Below, in pieces: positions 8,747-17,228 of a stretch of 64,000 nucleotides of DNA. The notes under the pieces are model-generated. The model did not search any database. It saw nothing but the letters and a program-made list of their open reading frames with translations, and was not told the DNA's origin. The position numbers were made by a program, and so were the translations under genes. The first letter of the stretch is position 1. The number at the start of each line of letters is the position of its first letter. Source of the DNA: DATKMP01 sp963790045 (GTDB taxonomy: Bacteria; Bacteroidota; Ignavibacteria; UBA10030); contig CAWBMS010000013.1 of NCBI GenBank assembly GCA_963790045.1, positions 62,001 to 126,000 on the forward strand. Reading direction: 5' to 3'.

Positions 8747-9013
8747 TTATGAAACCTTCGTGCCTTTTTCTTCCAATTTTTTGCGAATGATGCCGACAAT
8801 ATCTTCATTAGAAAGCGAGCTGCGTACACCGGATGCATGCACTACCTGTTCTAATGAACCGCGATGTTCGGTGAGCCACGCCCACAAACAATAGCCCAGC
8901 CGATTGCGATCGTTGGGTTCCTGCGTTGGAATATCGGCAACAATGCCGTAAGCAATTTTTTCTAATGACTCACTGGAAGATTCAAGTATCGATGCTGGCG
9001 CTTTGGTTGTCAT
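8747..9013 (-). CDS. Small hypothetical protein
   Basis: The 88-residue soluble protein is not recognised. The start at 9013 has GGAG six bases upstream, and the gene sits close to marC on the same strand, which supports it as real. The sequence is mixed acidic/basic with a helix-rich C-terminus (NEDIVGIIRKKLEEKG) and no signal peptide or membrane segment. Function unknown. Confidence 0.6.
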   Translation of the reverse strand: MTTKAPASILESSSESLEKIAYGIVADIPTQEPNDRNRLGYCLWAWLTEHRGSLEQVVHASGVRSSLSNEDIVGIIRKKLEEKGTKVS

Positions 9014-9099
9014 AGTAACTCCATCAGAACTGTATCTGAGAAATCTGATCTATGGTAAGATAGAAAGATTTCCTCAAAGAGACAAAGTTCCCATTTCGC

Positions 9100-10593
9100 T
9101 TATGAAGCGATATGATAGATAAATGCCGCCTGATTTTTGTTGCCGCGCGGATTGAGATGATAAAAGACGTCATCTAAAAAACTCGGATCGATTTGTTTTT
9201 CAATGACCAATTTTTTCTGCATCGTTGTCTCAACTTTTGCCGCACGCCGATCAATATCTTCCTTGCCGAACATCACCACATAATTGGGCTGCACCTGCGA
9301 CTCCTGAATGTGCACCGGCAATTGCTGGAGATCACCGTCATTTTCAATCGGATAAATTTTCATCGGATATTGATCAGAATAGAACAGCGGCGGCTGAATA
9401 GTTCCAAGATTTCCTCCGACCAAAACCATCGCGGTCACTTTGTGGTTGTAAAAGTAATACATTGATTCGACTCGCGAGCGTTTGGAATAATACACGGTGA
9501 ACGGTACCAACAGAACGGTATTCATAATCCAGAACCAGATCCAGAAACCGCGGACAAGTTTTTGATGACGCAGCCAGAACGGAGACGTTTGCGTAATTTC
9601 CAGCCAACCGACAACGCTCAACGTCACGATAAGCGGTATGACGGTAAAAATAAACCGCTCCTGCTTACTGGGAAAATACGAATGGAACGCAAAGAATACG
9701 ACGACCGGCAAAAACACCATGAGTGTCTTTTTCCAGTTCTTGACGAACCCGTACAACAGCACGAAGCTGGTTGGCGGAATCATCGCGCCGGCGATCAGCA
9801 GAAGATAATTGTACCACGGACCGATAACGTAATCCATGCTGTGCGTGGAATTATAACCGACATACGCAAGGAATGCAGCAAACGGATAGCCCCAAGCAAA
9901 AATATCTGCGCTTCCCTGCACGAGCAGCATGGTAAAGAAACACGCGAGTGAAAAATAAAAAAACGATTTCCACTGCTTTTGATACAGCAAGAGCATTGCT
10001 GCGGGTGCAGTAACAAACAATGTTTGATAGCGGAAGACAAACGCCAAGCCGAAGCAAACACCGGAATACCAGATATATGAACGGCGTTCAGAAGATTTGA
10101 GAATATAATATATACCCGCCATCAACGGAGGAATGCAAACCATCTCGATAAGATTCCGCACACTCAAAAACGGAAATGCCCAAAACAATGCCAGCACTAG
10201 ACCGGTGGTTCGAGCATTCTTGCGCGAAGAAAAATGTTCTGCAATTTTATATCCGAACGAAACGACTAAGAGCGAATACAATGCATGCAGTAATCGCACG
10301 ATCAGCATTTTATTTTGAGGATCACGCATCCCTATCGATTGCAGTGCATTGAACAATCCGAAATGCAGCAGAGGATACACGATACTGTGCCCGTGCGGCG
10401 CATTATTGACACGGTCGGTCCAATACGTAATGTCGTGCATAATTTGAAACGGTTGTTCGACGGGGCCGAAATGGTCGTCGTGCATACCGTATCCTTTTGA
10501 GAGAAATGCAGCAATCAGGCGCGGAATCAGTGCAATAATTAAAACAGAAAGCAGCGGGTGTTCATCCCAGAAACGTTTGAGAAAGTTTATCAT
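9100..10593 (-). CDS. Polytopic membrane glycosyltransferase, GT-C fold
   Basis: The 497-residue protein has about ten hydrophobic helices and opens with an RLIAAFLSKGYGMHDDHF region: the acidic pair in the first periplasmic loop is typical of GT-C enzymes (GT22, GT39 and GT83 types) that use polyprenyl-phosphate sugars. It ends with a soluble periplasmic domain of about 130 residues. It probably adds a sugar to a lipid or protein outside the inner membrane. Acceptor and sugar cannot be told. It stands alone, upstream of the tRNA gene on the opposite strand. Confidence 0.75.
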   Translation of the reverse strand: MINFLKRFWDEHPLLSVLIIALIPRLIAAFLSKGYGMHDDHFGPVEQPFQIMHDITYWTDRVNNAPHGHSIVYPLLHFGLFNALQSIGMRDPQNKMLIVRLLHALYSLLVVSFGYKIAEHFSSRKNARTTGLVLALFWAFPFLSVRNLIEMVCIPPLMAGIYYILKSSERRSYIWYSGVCFGLAFVFRYQTLFVTAPAAMLLLYQKQWKSFFYFSLACFFTMLLVQGSADIFAWGYPFAAFLAYVGYNSTHSMDYVIGPWYNYLLLIAGAMIPPTSFVLLYGFVKNWKKTLMVFLPVVVFFAFHSYFPSKQERFIFTVIPLIVTLSVVGWLEITQTSPFWLRHQKLVRGFWIWFWIMNTVLLVPFTVYYSKRSRVESMYYFYNHKVTAMVLVGGNLGTIQPPLFYSDQYPMKIYPIENDGDLQQLPVHIQESQVQPNYVVMFGKEDIDRRAAKVETTMQKKLVIEKQIDPSFLDDVFYHLNPRGNKNQAAFIYHIAS

Positions 10594-10768
10594 GGTACAA
10601 TCATCATTATGTGAATGTGTGAATTCATTTTTTTCGTATCGTCAACCTATTGGAAAGTTTTTTGAAATGCAAGACGGCAAGAACAACGCTGTGCTCTGCT
10701 TTCGGTAGTTTATAAAAAGTAAGCATTTGAATCTCCCACAAATTTTCTCTATTTTGAGTCTAGTAAAT

Positions 10769-10852
10769 GCCCGGATGGCGAAATTGGCAGACGCGCTAGC
10801 TTCAGGAGCTAGTGGCCGCAAGGCCTTGGGGGTTCAAGTCCCCCTTCGGGCA
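10769..10852 (+). tRNA. tRNA-Leu (anticodon CAG)
   Basis: The acceptor arms GCCCGGA and TTCGGGC pair (one G-T), the anticodon stem CTAGC/GCTAG encloses TTCAGGA with anticodon CAG, the T arm is GGGGGTTCAAGTCCCCC, and a long variable arm (GGCCGCAAGGCC) marks a class II leucine tRNA. CCA is not encoded. It lies between two divergent genes and may be transcribed alone. Confidence 0.96.
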
Positions 10853-10951
10853 CACAGATAGTTCAAAGGTCACTTAGCGTGACCTTTTCTTTTATAACGA
10901 TGTTACTGTAACGCTTGGCACTCGCCGTTTTCTGTATGAAAGAATATACCG

Positions 10952-11911
10952 ATGGATGTTTATTTTTATGAAGCATTCGAAGAAGAAGCAGAAGCATTAA
11001 AAAAATATCTCGGCTCCGGCATTTCTTTCGAGATGACGTCGAAGACCATTCAAGAAACCGGTCATATTCAGCCGCCCTCACGACTGATCAGCATTCGTAC
11101 ACAATCAATCATTCCTCCTGCGTGGGCTGATACATTAGACGGCGTGTTGAGCAGAAGCACCGGCTACGATCATTTAAAAACATACCTTGCAAAAATCCAA
11201 AAGCCACTTCCGTGCGGCTATTTAGAAGAATACGCTACACGCGCCGTTGCCGAGCATGCAATTTTATTGATGATGGCACTGCTGCGAAAACTTCCGCAGC
11301 AAGTTACACAGTTCAAACATTTTGAACGCGATGGATTGACGGGATTTGAGTGTGCTGAAAAAAATCTTCTTGTAGTCGGCGTAGGACGTATCGGCAGCGA
11401 GATTGCAAAGGTTGGAACGGGATTGGGAATGAATGTCCGCGGCGTCGATCTTGTGCAGCGACATGTTTTCGTTCAGTATGTATCGCGTGAAGAAGGAATT
11501 CGGTGGGCAGATATCATTGTCTGCGCAATGAATTTAACGCCGGAGAATTCCGGATATTTTTCCGAGCCGCTCTTGCGGCAAACTAAACGCGGTGCAATTC
11601 TGATCAACATTGCGCGCGGCGAACACACACCCATTTCTGTTCTGCATAAACTCATCGAAGAATATCATCTCGGCGGTATCGGATTGGATGTATATGAGAA
11701 TGAACCATCCATTGCAACGGCTTTACGGAACGGTACCACAGATTCTTTGCCGGCAAAGAAAATCGCGTCGCTTCTTCAACATCCGAATGTTATCTTCACT
11801 CCGCACAACGCATTCAATTCGTATGAAGCGGTGAAACGAAAATCAAAATTCAGCGCAGAAGCAATTCGCTACTTTCTGCACCACCGTAATTTTCGTTCAC
11901 ACGTATCGTAG
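10952..11911 (+). CDS. D-isomer-specific 2-hydroxyacid dehydrogenase
   Basis: An NAD-dependent oxidoreductase of the D-lactate/phosphoglycerate dehydrogenase family. The Rossmann motif GVGRIG is at residues 143-148. Catalytic Arg222 (NIARGE), Glu251 (ENEP) and His285 (TPHNAF) are all present. The 319-residue length fits. The substrate is unknown; the sequence lacks the ACT domain of SerA. It is the only plus-strand protein gene here and may be monocistronic, 100 bases downstream of the tRNA. Confidence 0.87.
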   Translation: MDVYFYEAFEEEAEALKKYLGSGISFEMTSKTIQETGHIQPPSRLISIRTQSIIPPAWADTLDGVLSRSTGYDHLKTYLAKIQKPLPCGYLEEYATRAVAEHAILLMMALLRKLPQQVTQFKHFERDGLTGFECAEKNLLVVGVGRIGSEIAKVGTGLGMNVRGVDLVQRHVFVQYVSREEGIRWADIIVCAMNLTPENSGYFSEPLLRQTKRGAILINIARGEHTPISVLHKLIEEYHLGGIGLDVYENEPSIATALRNGTTDSLPAKKIASLLQHPNVIFTPHNAFNSYEAVKRKSKFSAEAIRYFLHHRNFRSHVS

Positions 11912-11915
11912 TCGT

Positions 11916-13526
11916 TCACTGATTCATGTCGTTCTGTACCGGCACGCCGGGTTTTCGATACACCGGGATATACACGAAGAACGTCGAACCTTTTCCTACT
12001 TCACTTTCTACGGCGATAAATCCTTTGTGCCCTTTCACAATTCCTATGGCATTGGATAAGCCCAATCCCGTTCCTTTGCCAATTTCTTTTGTCGTATAAA
12101 ATGGATCAAAGATTCTGTCAATGTCCTTCGCAGGTATGCCGTGGCCGGTATCATGAAACGCGAAGCAGACAAAATTTCCCGGTACGGCATCAGGATTGCT
12201 CTCAGCAAGTTCGTACCCGACAATGCTGTTGGTGACAGAAATAGTAATCTCGCCGCCATTCGACATCGCATCTTTTGCATTCTTTAAGAGATTCAAAAAC
12301 ACTTGATGCAATTGTCCGACATCGCCGTTAATATTCCAAACCGTTTCCGGCATGTGAACTGAAAGGTGAATGGATGCGGGAAACGTACTCTGCACTATTT
12401 TTTGTATCTCACTCAAAAGCAACGCAGGCCGAAGTTCCACACGACTTCCTTCCGCTCCTTTGACAAATGAAAGAACTTGATCGACCATGTTCTTTGCATG
12501 ATGAGTGCTGAAATCCATGGCGGCAATCACCGGCTGTAACGTTTCATCTTTGATATATGCCTTCACCATCTCAACACCCATAATCACCGGTGCAAAATCG
12601 TTGCTCAAATCATGCGCAATGCCGCTGGTCAGAACACCGATACTTTCAAGACGCTGCGTGCGGAGAAATCGTTCCCGCAGGCGTTTGATTACCGTAACAT
12701 CCGTACACACGATCATCACATCGTCGGGAAAATCTTGCTGGCCATGCACTATGGAAAGCCGGATGAACGAAACAAATTCTTTCCCTCTGCGCGTTCGTTG
12801 GAGTACTTCACTAGACCAGCTTCCTCTTGTGAAAGTTGTTTTCCATGCTTCAGAGAACGCTGCTTCTCTGCTGTACGATAAAAATTCTGTAATCTGTTTT
12901 CCGATCGCTTCCTCAGAACTCCAGCCGTACATCTGTTCGGCACCGGCATTCCAATAGCGAATTGTTTGAGCTAAATTCATTACGATGACAGCATCTTGAG
13001 TTTTGTTTAACAGATCCGCTTGCTCTTGGACCCGGCGCTCTGCATGCTTGCGTCTGGTAATATCGATAATGACACCTTCCAAAATTTCTGTGGAAGAGAA
13101 ATATTTTGCGGAAAATGAAAGCCATAAATCTGATCCATTGGCGCGCCGGAAATAATATTCTTCATTATCGATAAAACCCTGTGTAAATATTTTCTCCCGA
13201 ATCGTTTCTCGGTATGATGGCGGTGTAGCATAGATTGCCTTTGTAATTTCTTCCAGCGCATCCATTTGGAAAATATGCAGCAGCGAACTGTTCGCTTCGA
13301 CAATTCTTTTCTCCGATATAGAAAAACGAGCCATGCCTACCAACGAATTTTCAAACAGATTCCGATATTTTTTTTCACTTTCTGCAATGCGTTCTAATTC
13401 GCGCTGTTTTGCTTCTAATGCCTTCCGTTTACTTATGATAATGACAACGATCAGCGTCACAGCAATGCCGAGCATTGCCAGCGTTCCAACGATAACAACA
13501 AACCAAACGTCAAATTGAATATTCAC
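11916..13526 (-). CDS. Membrane-anchored PAS sensor histidine kinase
   Basis: A 536-residue kinase with an N-terminal transmembrane helix (about 9-30, WFVVIVGTLAMLGIAVTLIVVIIIS), a short coiled coil, two PAS domains (about 50-170 and 170-285), a HisKA region with the phospho-acceptor His in SGIAHDLSND near residue 305, and an HATPase domain with NAKDAM (N box), DTGHGI (G1) and GKGTGLGL (G2). No receiver domain and no adjacent response regulator are present, so it is an orphan. The signal sensed is unknown. The stop lies 4 bases from that of the opposing dehydrogenase gene. Confidence 0.9.
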   Translation of the reverse strand: MNIQFDVWFVVIVGTLAMLGIAVTLIVVIIISKRKALEAKQRELERIAESEKKYRNLFENSLVGMARFSISEKRIVEANSSLLHIFQMDALEEITKAIYATPPSYRETIREKIFTQGFIDNEEYYFRRANGSDLWLSFSAKYFSSTEILEGVIIDITRRKHAERRVQEQADLLNKTQDAVIVMNLAQTIRYWNAGAEQMYGWSSEEAIGKQITEFLSYSREAAFSEAWKTTFTRGSWSSEVLQRTRRGKEFVSFIRLSIVHGQQDFPDDVMIVCTDVTVIKRLRERFLRTQRLESIGVLTSGIAHDLSNDFAPVIMGVEMVKAYIKDETLQPVIAAMDFSTHHAKNMVDQVLSFVKGAEGSRVELRPALLLSEIQKIVQSTFPASIHLSVHMPETVWNINGDVGQLHQVFLNLLKNAKDAMSNGGEITISVTNSIVGYELAESNPDAVPGNFVCFAFHDTGHGIPAKDIDRIFDPFYTTKEIGKGTGLGLSNAIGIVKGHKGFIAVESEVGKGSTFFVYIPVYRKPGVPVQNDMNQ

Positions 13527-13678
13527 GACTCTCCACTATTTTCTTACCTGTATCGTTTACGTTTTATTTGCATAGAACATCCCATAACATCAACACTTGC
13601 ATCTTTGTCCCCCGCTATAACTTTACTACCGCCGATAAAGCGTTCGCCGACTAAACCTTGCCTGACAAACGCTTGATA

Positions 13679-14365
13679 CTACATCGCTGTCTCCACAACA
13701 CTTCCATTACCGGCTTCCCTCGCCGGCTCCGATTTACATAAAAATGCGCGAAGAAAGAAATAATGTTGAACGATAATGAACAGACTATTCATTAACCAAA
13801 GTGTTCTCATCACCTCGAGAGAAATCTTCAACATCTCGTTAAATAATCCAAAAAGAAAAAACGTTGCCGAAGCATATAATACTATACCCAATATCACCCA
13901 AAATCGTGGGTCACGTCTCCACACAACGCTGTCGTCCTTCAACACAGCCATCAACAACCAACTTCCAAAACTTATTTGGATAATTTGCGAAACTGCACCA
14001 GAATATACATCGGACGCTGTTAACGGTTCGAATGTAAACTTGCCGATAATCCATACAACCAAATACGCAGCATAAGCCCACCAAAGAAGTGCTGTTTGTT
14101 TTTTGCTCATCCCCCAAAGACAAAACACAATTACAAACAAGAATAATTCTATAATGCTAAAACATTGAGAAAGCCATAACGTGTGAATTTTATAAAAGCT
14201 CATGACATCTTTTGCAATGTCAATGACAACAGCCGCTAAAATATACAACAATAAATACCGCAAGGGAGGGCTAAGTGTATTCAACCGACGAAGCCCAACA
14301 ATTCCGACAACACATACCCACCCCTGCGCCAGAAAAATAATTATAACACCAAATAAAAAAAACAT
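13679..14365 (-). CDS. Polytopic membrane protein of unknown function
   Basis: The 228 residues contain about seven hydrophobic helices with short loops and no recognised motif. It begins 4 bases after the stop of the small secreted-protein gene (14370-14798), so the two form a transcription unit. The arrangement recalls short sensor-like seven-helix proteins of unknown role, but that is only an impression from topology. Confidence 0.7.
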   Translation of the reverse strand: MFFLFGVIIIFLAQGWVCVVGIVGLRRLNTLSPPLRYLLLYILAAVVIDIAKDVMSFYKIHTLWLSQCFSIIELFLFVIVFCLWGMSKKQTALLWWAYAAYLVVWIIGKFTFEPLTASDVYSGAVSQIIQISFGSWLLMAVLKDDSVVWRRDPRFWVILGIVLYASATFFLFGLFNEMLKISLEVMRTLWLMNSLFIIVQHYFFLRAFLCKSEPAREAGNGSVVETAM

Positions 14366-14369
14366 ATTA

Positions 14370-14798
14370 TTATTTTATTAAAGGACTATCCGACCAACAC
14401 CATGGGGGACAATCCATAGCTCTTTCCGCAATCGCTGCCTTTGTCATATCCTTTCCATTGGCATCAACACCAACTAACACTATCGTCGGCGATCCGTCTT
14501 TTTCCTGTGCATAATAATAACGAATTGCCACACATCCTTTTTGTGAAAGAATTTTATCGAATATTTTTCTATTGAACACGCCGCCTTTTACTGCTGTTCC
14601 CTTCAATCCTGCGTTGCGTGCCTTAATAAGCTCCTTTGCTTCTTTTAAACTAATGGAATGGTCTTTTTCCAAAAGTTGTTTCATCTGCGGCGCGGCAACA
14701 GCATCATCCTGTTTTTTTTCTTGTTGTAAAAATGCAGTTGTGCCGAGCACTAATGCCACTGCTACACCGGCAAGTATCAACATCCGTTTAATATTCAT
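14370..14798 (-). CDS. Small exported protein of unknown function
   Basis: The start at 14798 (MNIKRML) is chosen because GGAGGG lies at the right distance upstream; an ATG at 14810 would sit on that ribosome-binding site. The 142 residues begin with a signal-peptide-like segment (MNIKRMLILAGVAVALVLGTTA), continue with a charged helical part, and end with CPPWCWSDSPLIK. Three Cys are present, with a CPPWC pair near the C-terminus. It pairs with the membrane protein downstream. Function unknown. Confidence 0.65.
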   Translation of the reverse strand: MNIKRMLILAGVAVALVLGTTAFLQQEKKQDDAVAAPQMKQLLEKDHSISLKEAKELIKARNAGLKGTAVKGGVFNRKIFDKILSQKGCVAIRYYYAQEKDGSPTIVLVGVDANGKDMTKAAIAERAMDCPPWCWSDSPLIK

Positions 14799-15142
14799 AC
14801 AACCCTCCAAGGAAAATGAATGTGAATGTTTTTTTGAGTTTCATTTGCTGCAACGTATGCAACAAACACTCACCAGAAAGTTACATAAATTAGGGAAAAA
14901 TACAAGAGGTACAAAAAAAATTACGGGAATGTCCAAAGTGGGCAGCAATAGCGGCTTTTCCGATCTTTGTTACATCACATTATTCGCTGCAACCGTTCGG
15001 CCTTTCCATAAAAAATAAAAGCACAGGATTGATTCTCAAACGAGACTTTTGCATCTTAAGTAATGGTTATTTTTTCACTCCGCGAGCAATTACATTATAC
15101 GGCTTACCAAGGACGTCACCAAAAGTTTGAAAGAAAAAAAGA
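14799..15142. other. Intergenic region between divergent genes
   Basis: These 344 bases separate the exported-protein gene (minus) from glucokinase (plus) and should hold both promoters. They are AT-rich with several T runs. I find no clear -10/-35 pair, repeat or small gene. Confidence 0.4.
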
Positions 15143-16102
15143 ATGACAAAGATAGATGTAGTGCTGGGAGTCGATATCGGCGGAACCAATACTGCGATGG
15201 GATACGTAGATCAAAACGGAACAATCCTCGCGGAAGAATCCATTCCAACTCACGCAGATCGTCCGGCACCGGAATTTTTCGAACGGTTTCATCAACATGC
15301 AGCATCGCTTTTTTCTGAATTGCAAGAAACATATAATCTTGTCGGAGTTGGATTGGGTGCACCGAATGCAAATTATTACAAAGGTACCATCGAGCAGCCG
15401 CCGAATTTGAGCTGGGATTTTGTCGATGTGGTCGGCACGCTCAAGCAATGGTATTCCATTCCCGTTGTCCTGACAAACGATGCCAACGCTGCAGCGCTCG
15501 GCGAGATGTTGTTCGGCGCGGCAAAAGGAATGAAAGATTTTATCGAGATCACTTTGGGAACCGGAGTCGGCAGCGGCATTGTTGCGAATGGAAATTTGAT
15601 TTACGGACACGATGGTTTTGCCGGAGAGATTGGCCATGGCATTATCGATTACAACGGACGGCTGTGCGGCTGCGGACGGCACGGCTGTTTGGAAACCTAT
15701 ACTTCGGCAAACGGCATTCGCCGTACGGTCGATGAACTTGTTCGCACGACGGCAACGCCGAGCGAACTGCGCAAAATTAAATTCGAAGACCTTACCTCCA
15801 AACAAATATTTGAAGCGGCACAACGCGGGGATGCGCTTGCGCTGGAAGCATTTGAAGTAACAGGAAAATATCTCGGCATGAAACTCGCGGATTCCGTTGC
15901 ATACACAAGTCCGGAGGCGATCATCTTGTTCGGCGGATTGGCGCTTGCCGGCGATTATATCTTTAAGCCCACAAAGAAATATATGGAAGAGTACATGCTG
16001 AACATCTTTAAAAACAAAGTTCGCTTGCTGCCCTCCGCACTGCCGAAAGGCAACGCTGCAATCCTTGGCGCGGCAGCTTTAATCTGGAATGAACTGATAT
16101 AA
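15143..16102 (+). CDS. ROK family sugar kinase, probable glucokinase
   Basis: The ATP-dependent sugar kinase has the phosphate motif VLGVDIGGTNTAMG at the N-terminus, a catalytic-type LTNDANAAALGE segment, and the ROK signature GHGIIDYNGRLCGCGRHGCLE with the His/Cys zinc ligands (HGI...CGCGRHGC). At 319 residues without an N-terminal DNA-binding domain it is an enzyme, not a NagC/XylR-type repressor. Glucose is the likely substrate, but N-acetylhexosamines cannot be excluded. A 15-bp-stem hairpin follows the stop. Confidence 0.88.
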   Translation: MTKIDVVLGVDIGGTNTAMGYVDQNGTILAEESIPTHADRPAPEFFERFHQHAASLFSELQETYNLVGVGLGAPNANYYKGTIEQPPNLSWDFVDVVGTLKQWYSIPVVLTNDANAAALGEMLFGAAKGMKDFIEITLGTGVGSGIVANGNLIYGHDGFAGEIGHGIIDYNGRLCGCGRHGCLETYTSANGIRRTVDELVRTTATPSELRKIKFEDLTSKQIFEAAQRGDALALEAFEVTGKYLGMKLADSVAYTSPEAIILFGGLALAGDYIFKPTKKYMEEYMLNIFKNKVRLLPSALPKGNAAILGAAALIWNELI

Positions 16103-16149
16103 TTTGCCGGATAGAGAAAGGAATTAAACATATCGAATCATAGTATTAT

Positions 16150-16202
16150 CCACAAATATATGGTAACGATCCGATCTCTCTCAGAGATCGGATCGTTTGT
16201 GG
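16150..16202 (+). terminator. Strong hairpin after glucokinase gene
   Basis: ACGATCCGATCTCT (16166-16179) and AGAGATCGGATCGT (16183-16196) pair perfectly around a 3-base loop, and outer CCACAAA/TTTGTGG extend the stem. There is no long T run, so termination rather than mRNA protection is inferred from position. Confidence 0.55.
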
Positions 16203-16307
16203 TAATATTGTTTTCTTGCATTTGGATTTGGGATTTATAACATTGTATTCGATAAGCTTTACCTGAGACGGAATTTTTTAATAAGTTGTCCCGCCCTGCG
16301 ATATGGT

Positions 16308-16641
16308 AGGGACACAATTTATCTTGTCCCTGCTGTGAAGGAGTTAAACTCCTGAACAGAGATGGTCGTGAATGCAACTCCATCCTATCTTGGTGCTACA
16401 AATATTTCTACGGAATATTTGACAGCCTATCGGATATAGAAAAAATAAACAACTCTTCGTTGTGTTGAAGCAGATGGAATTTATAATGCTTTTTCAAAGA
16501 AAATACTCTCCCTGAACATCTTGAATTGCAAGATGCTCAAGTGTTCTTTTACATTGTGATACACAATGATTGATTGTGGACATTTTTATGGATGGTCATG
16601 ATAACCCCTCAGTCAAGATGAACAGGTGTTCATCTTGACTG
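16308..16641. repeat. Cluster of four perfect inverted repeats
   Basis: In gene-free DNA: AGGGACA/TGTCCCT (16308-16331), CATCTTG/CAAGATG (16517-16535), CATTGTG/CACAATG (16552-16568), and CAGTCAAGATGAACA/TGTTCATCTTGACTG (16610-16641), a 15-bp stem with a 2-base loop. With the preceding hairpin, five stand within 500 bases. No gene is seen from 16103 to 16807. Confidence 0.7.
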
Positions 16642-16807
16642 CTCCCCTTTAATAGCAATGTCGAAGTCTATCAAGAGGAAGTCACGCGCATGGCAACGCA
16701 CGCCTGCGGCGGATGAGCAACAGGACTGTACTCCGGGATGTAACACGCTGTGAAGGAGTCCTTGATCTTTTTATTGATTGATTCGTATGTTTTCATAAGC
16801 AATAATT

Positions 16808-17005
16808 TTGCATATTGAGACTATGCACAAACAATTGATAGATGCTTATTGTTTCAAAGAGTATGAATCCTGTGAAACGTTCGCTCAATTGTTCGGACAT
16901 CATTTGGTTGGTCTCGCTGCTTTCTGTAGGCCGGAGAATAAAATCTCCCACGGTTTTGTCGAGGGACTTAATATGAAAATCAGCGATCTTCAACGTGGAA
17001 CATAG
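16808..17005 (+). pseudogene. Remnant of ISL3-type transposase C-terminus
   Basis: The 65-residue frame ends ENKISHGFVEGLNMKISDLQR, which resembles the conserved C-terminal ISNG-x-EGLNNKIK-x-x-KR segment of IS204/IS1001/IS1165 (ISL3) transposases; the preceding FAQLFGHHLVGLAAFC fits the helix before it. The N-terminal four-fifths of a transposase and both ends of an element are missing. It marks a past insertion at the left side of the GH54 island. Confidence 0.5.
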
Positions 17006-17163
17006 GTCTTAGTGAAGAAGAGTATCTTCAAATGAAAATCTTAAACTGTATGTTGCCTGATTTTTAACAACGAATACCCGCTCTTTTTACCCACTCGCTT
17101 GGAAAAAGAACCTTAATTTTTAAAAAACTAAAACTCGCTCTCTTTTGAATGACAGAACATAAT

Positions 17164-17200
17164 GCTCCATCGTTGTCCTTAACGATTATGAGCATGGAGC
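17164..17200 (+). promoter_or_regulatory. Inverted repeat upstream of GH54 gene
   Basis: GCTCCAT (17164-17170) and ATGGAGC (17194-17200) enclose CGTT/AACG. It lies 29 bases before the ATG, within the probable leader. It could be an operator or an mRNA hairpin. Confidence 0.4.
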
Positions 17201-17228
17201 CAAATAGAAAATCAATAGGAGAAAAAAC

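Noticed and set aside
16138..16383. 81-residue minus-strand frame after glucokinase
   Set aside because: It spans the terminator hairpin, has no ribosome-binding site and no recognisable composition of a real gene.
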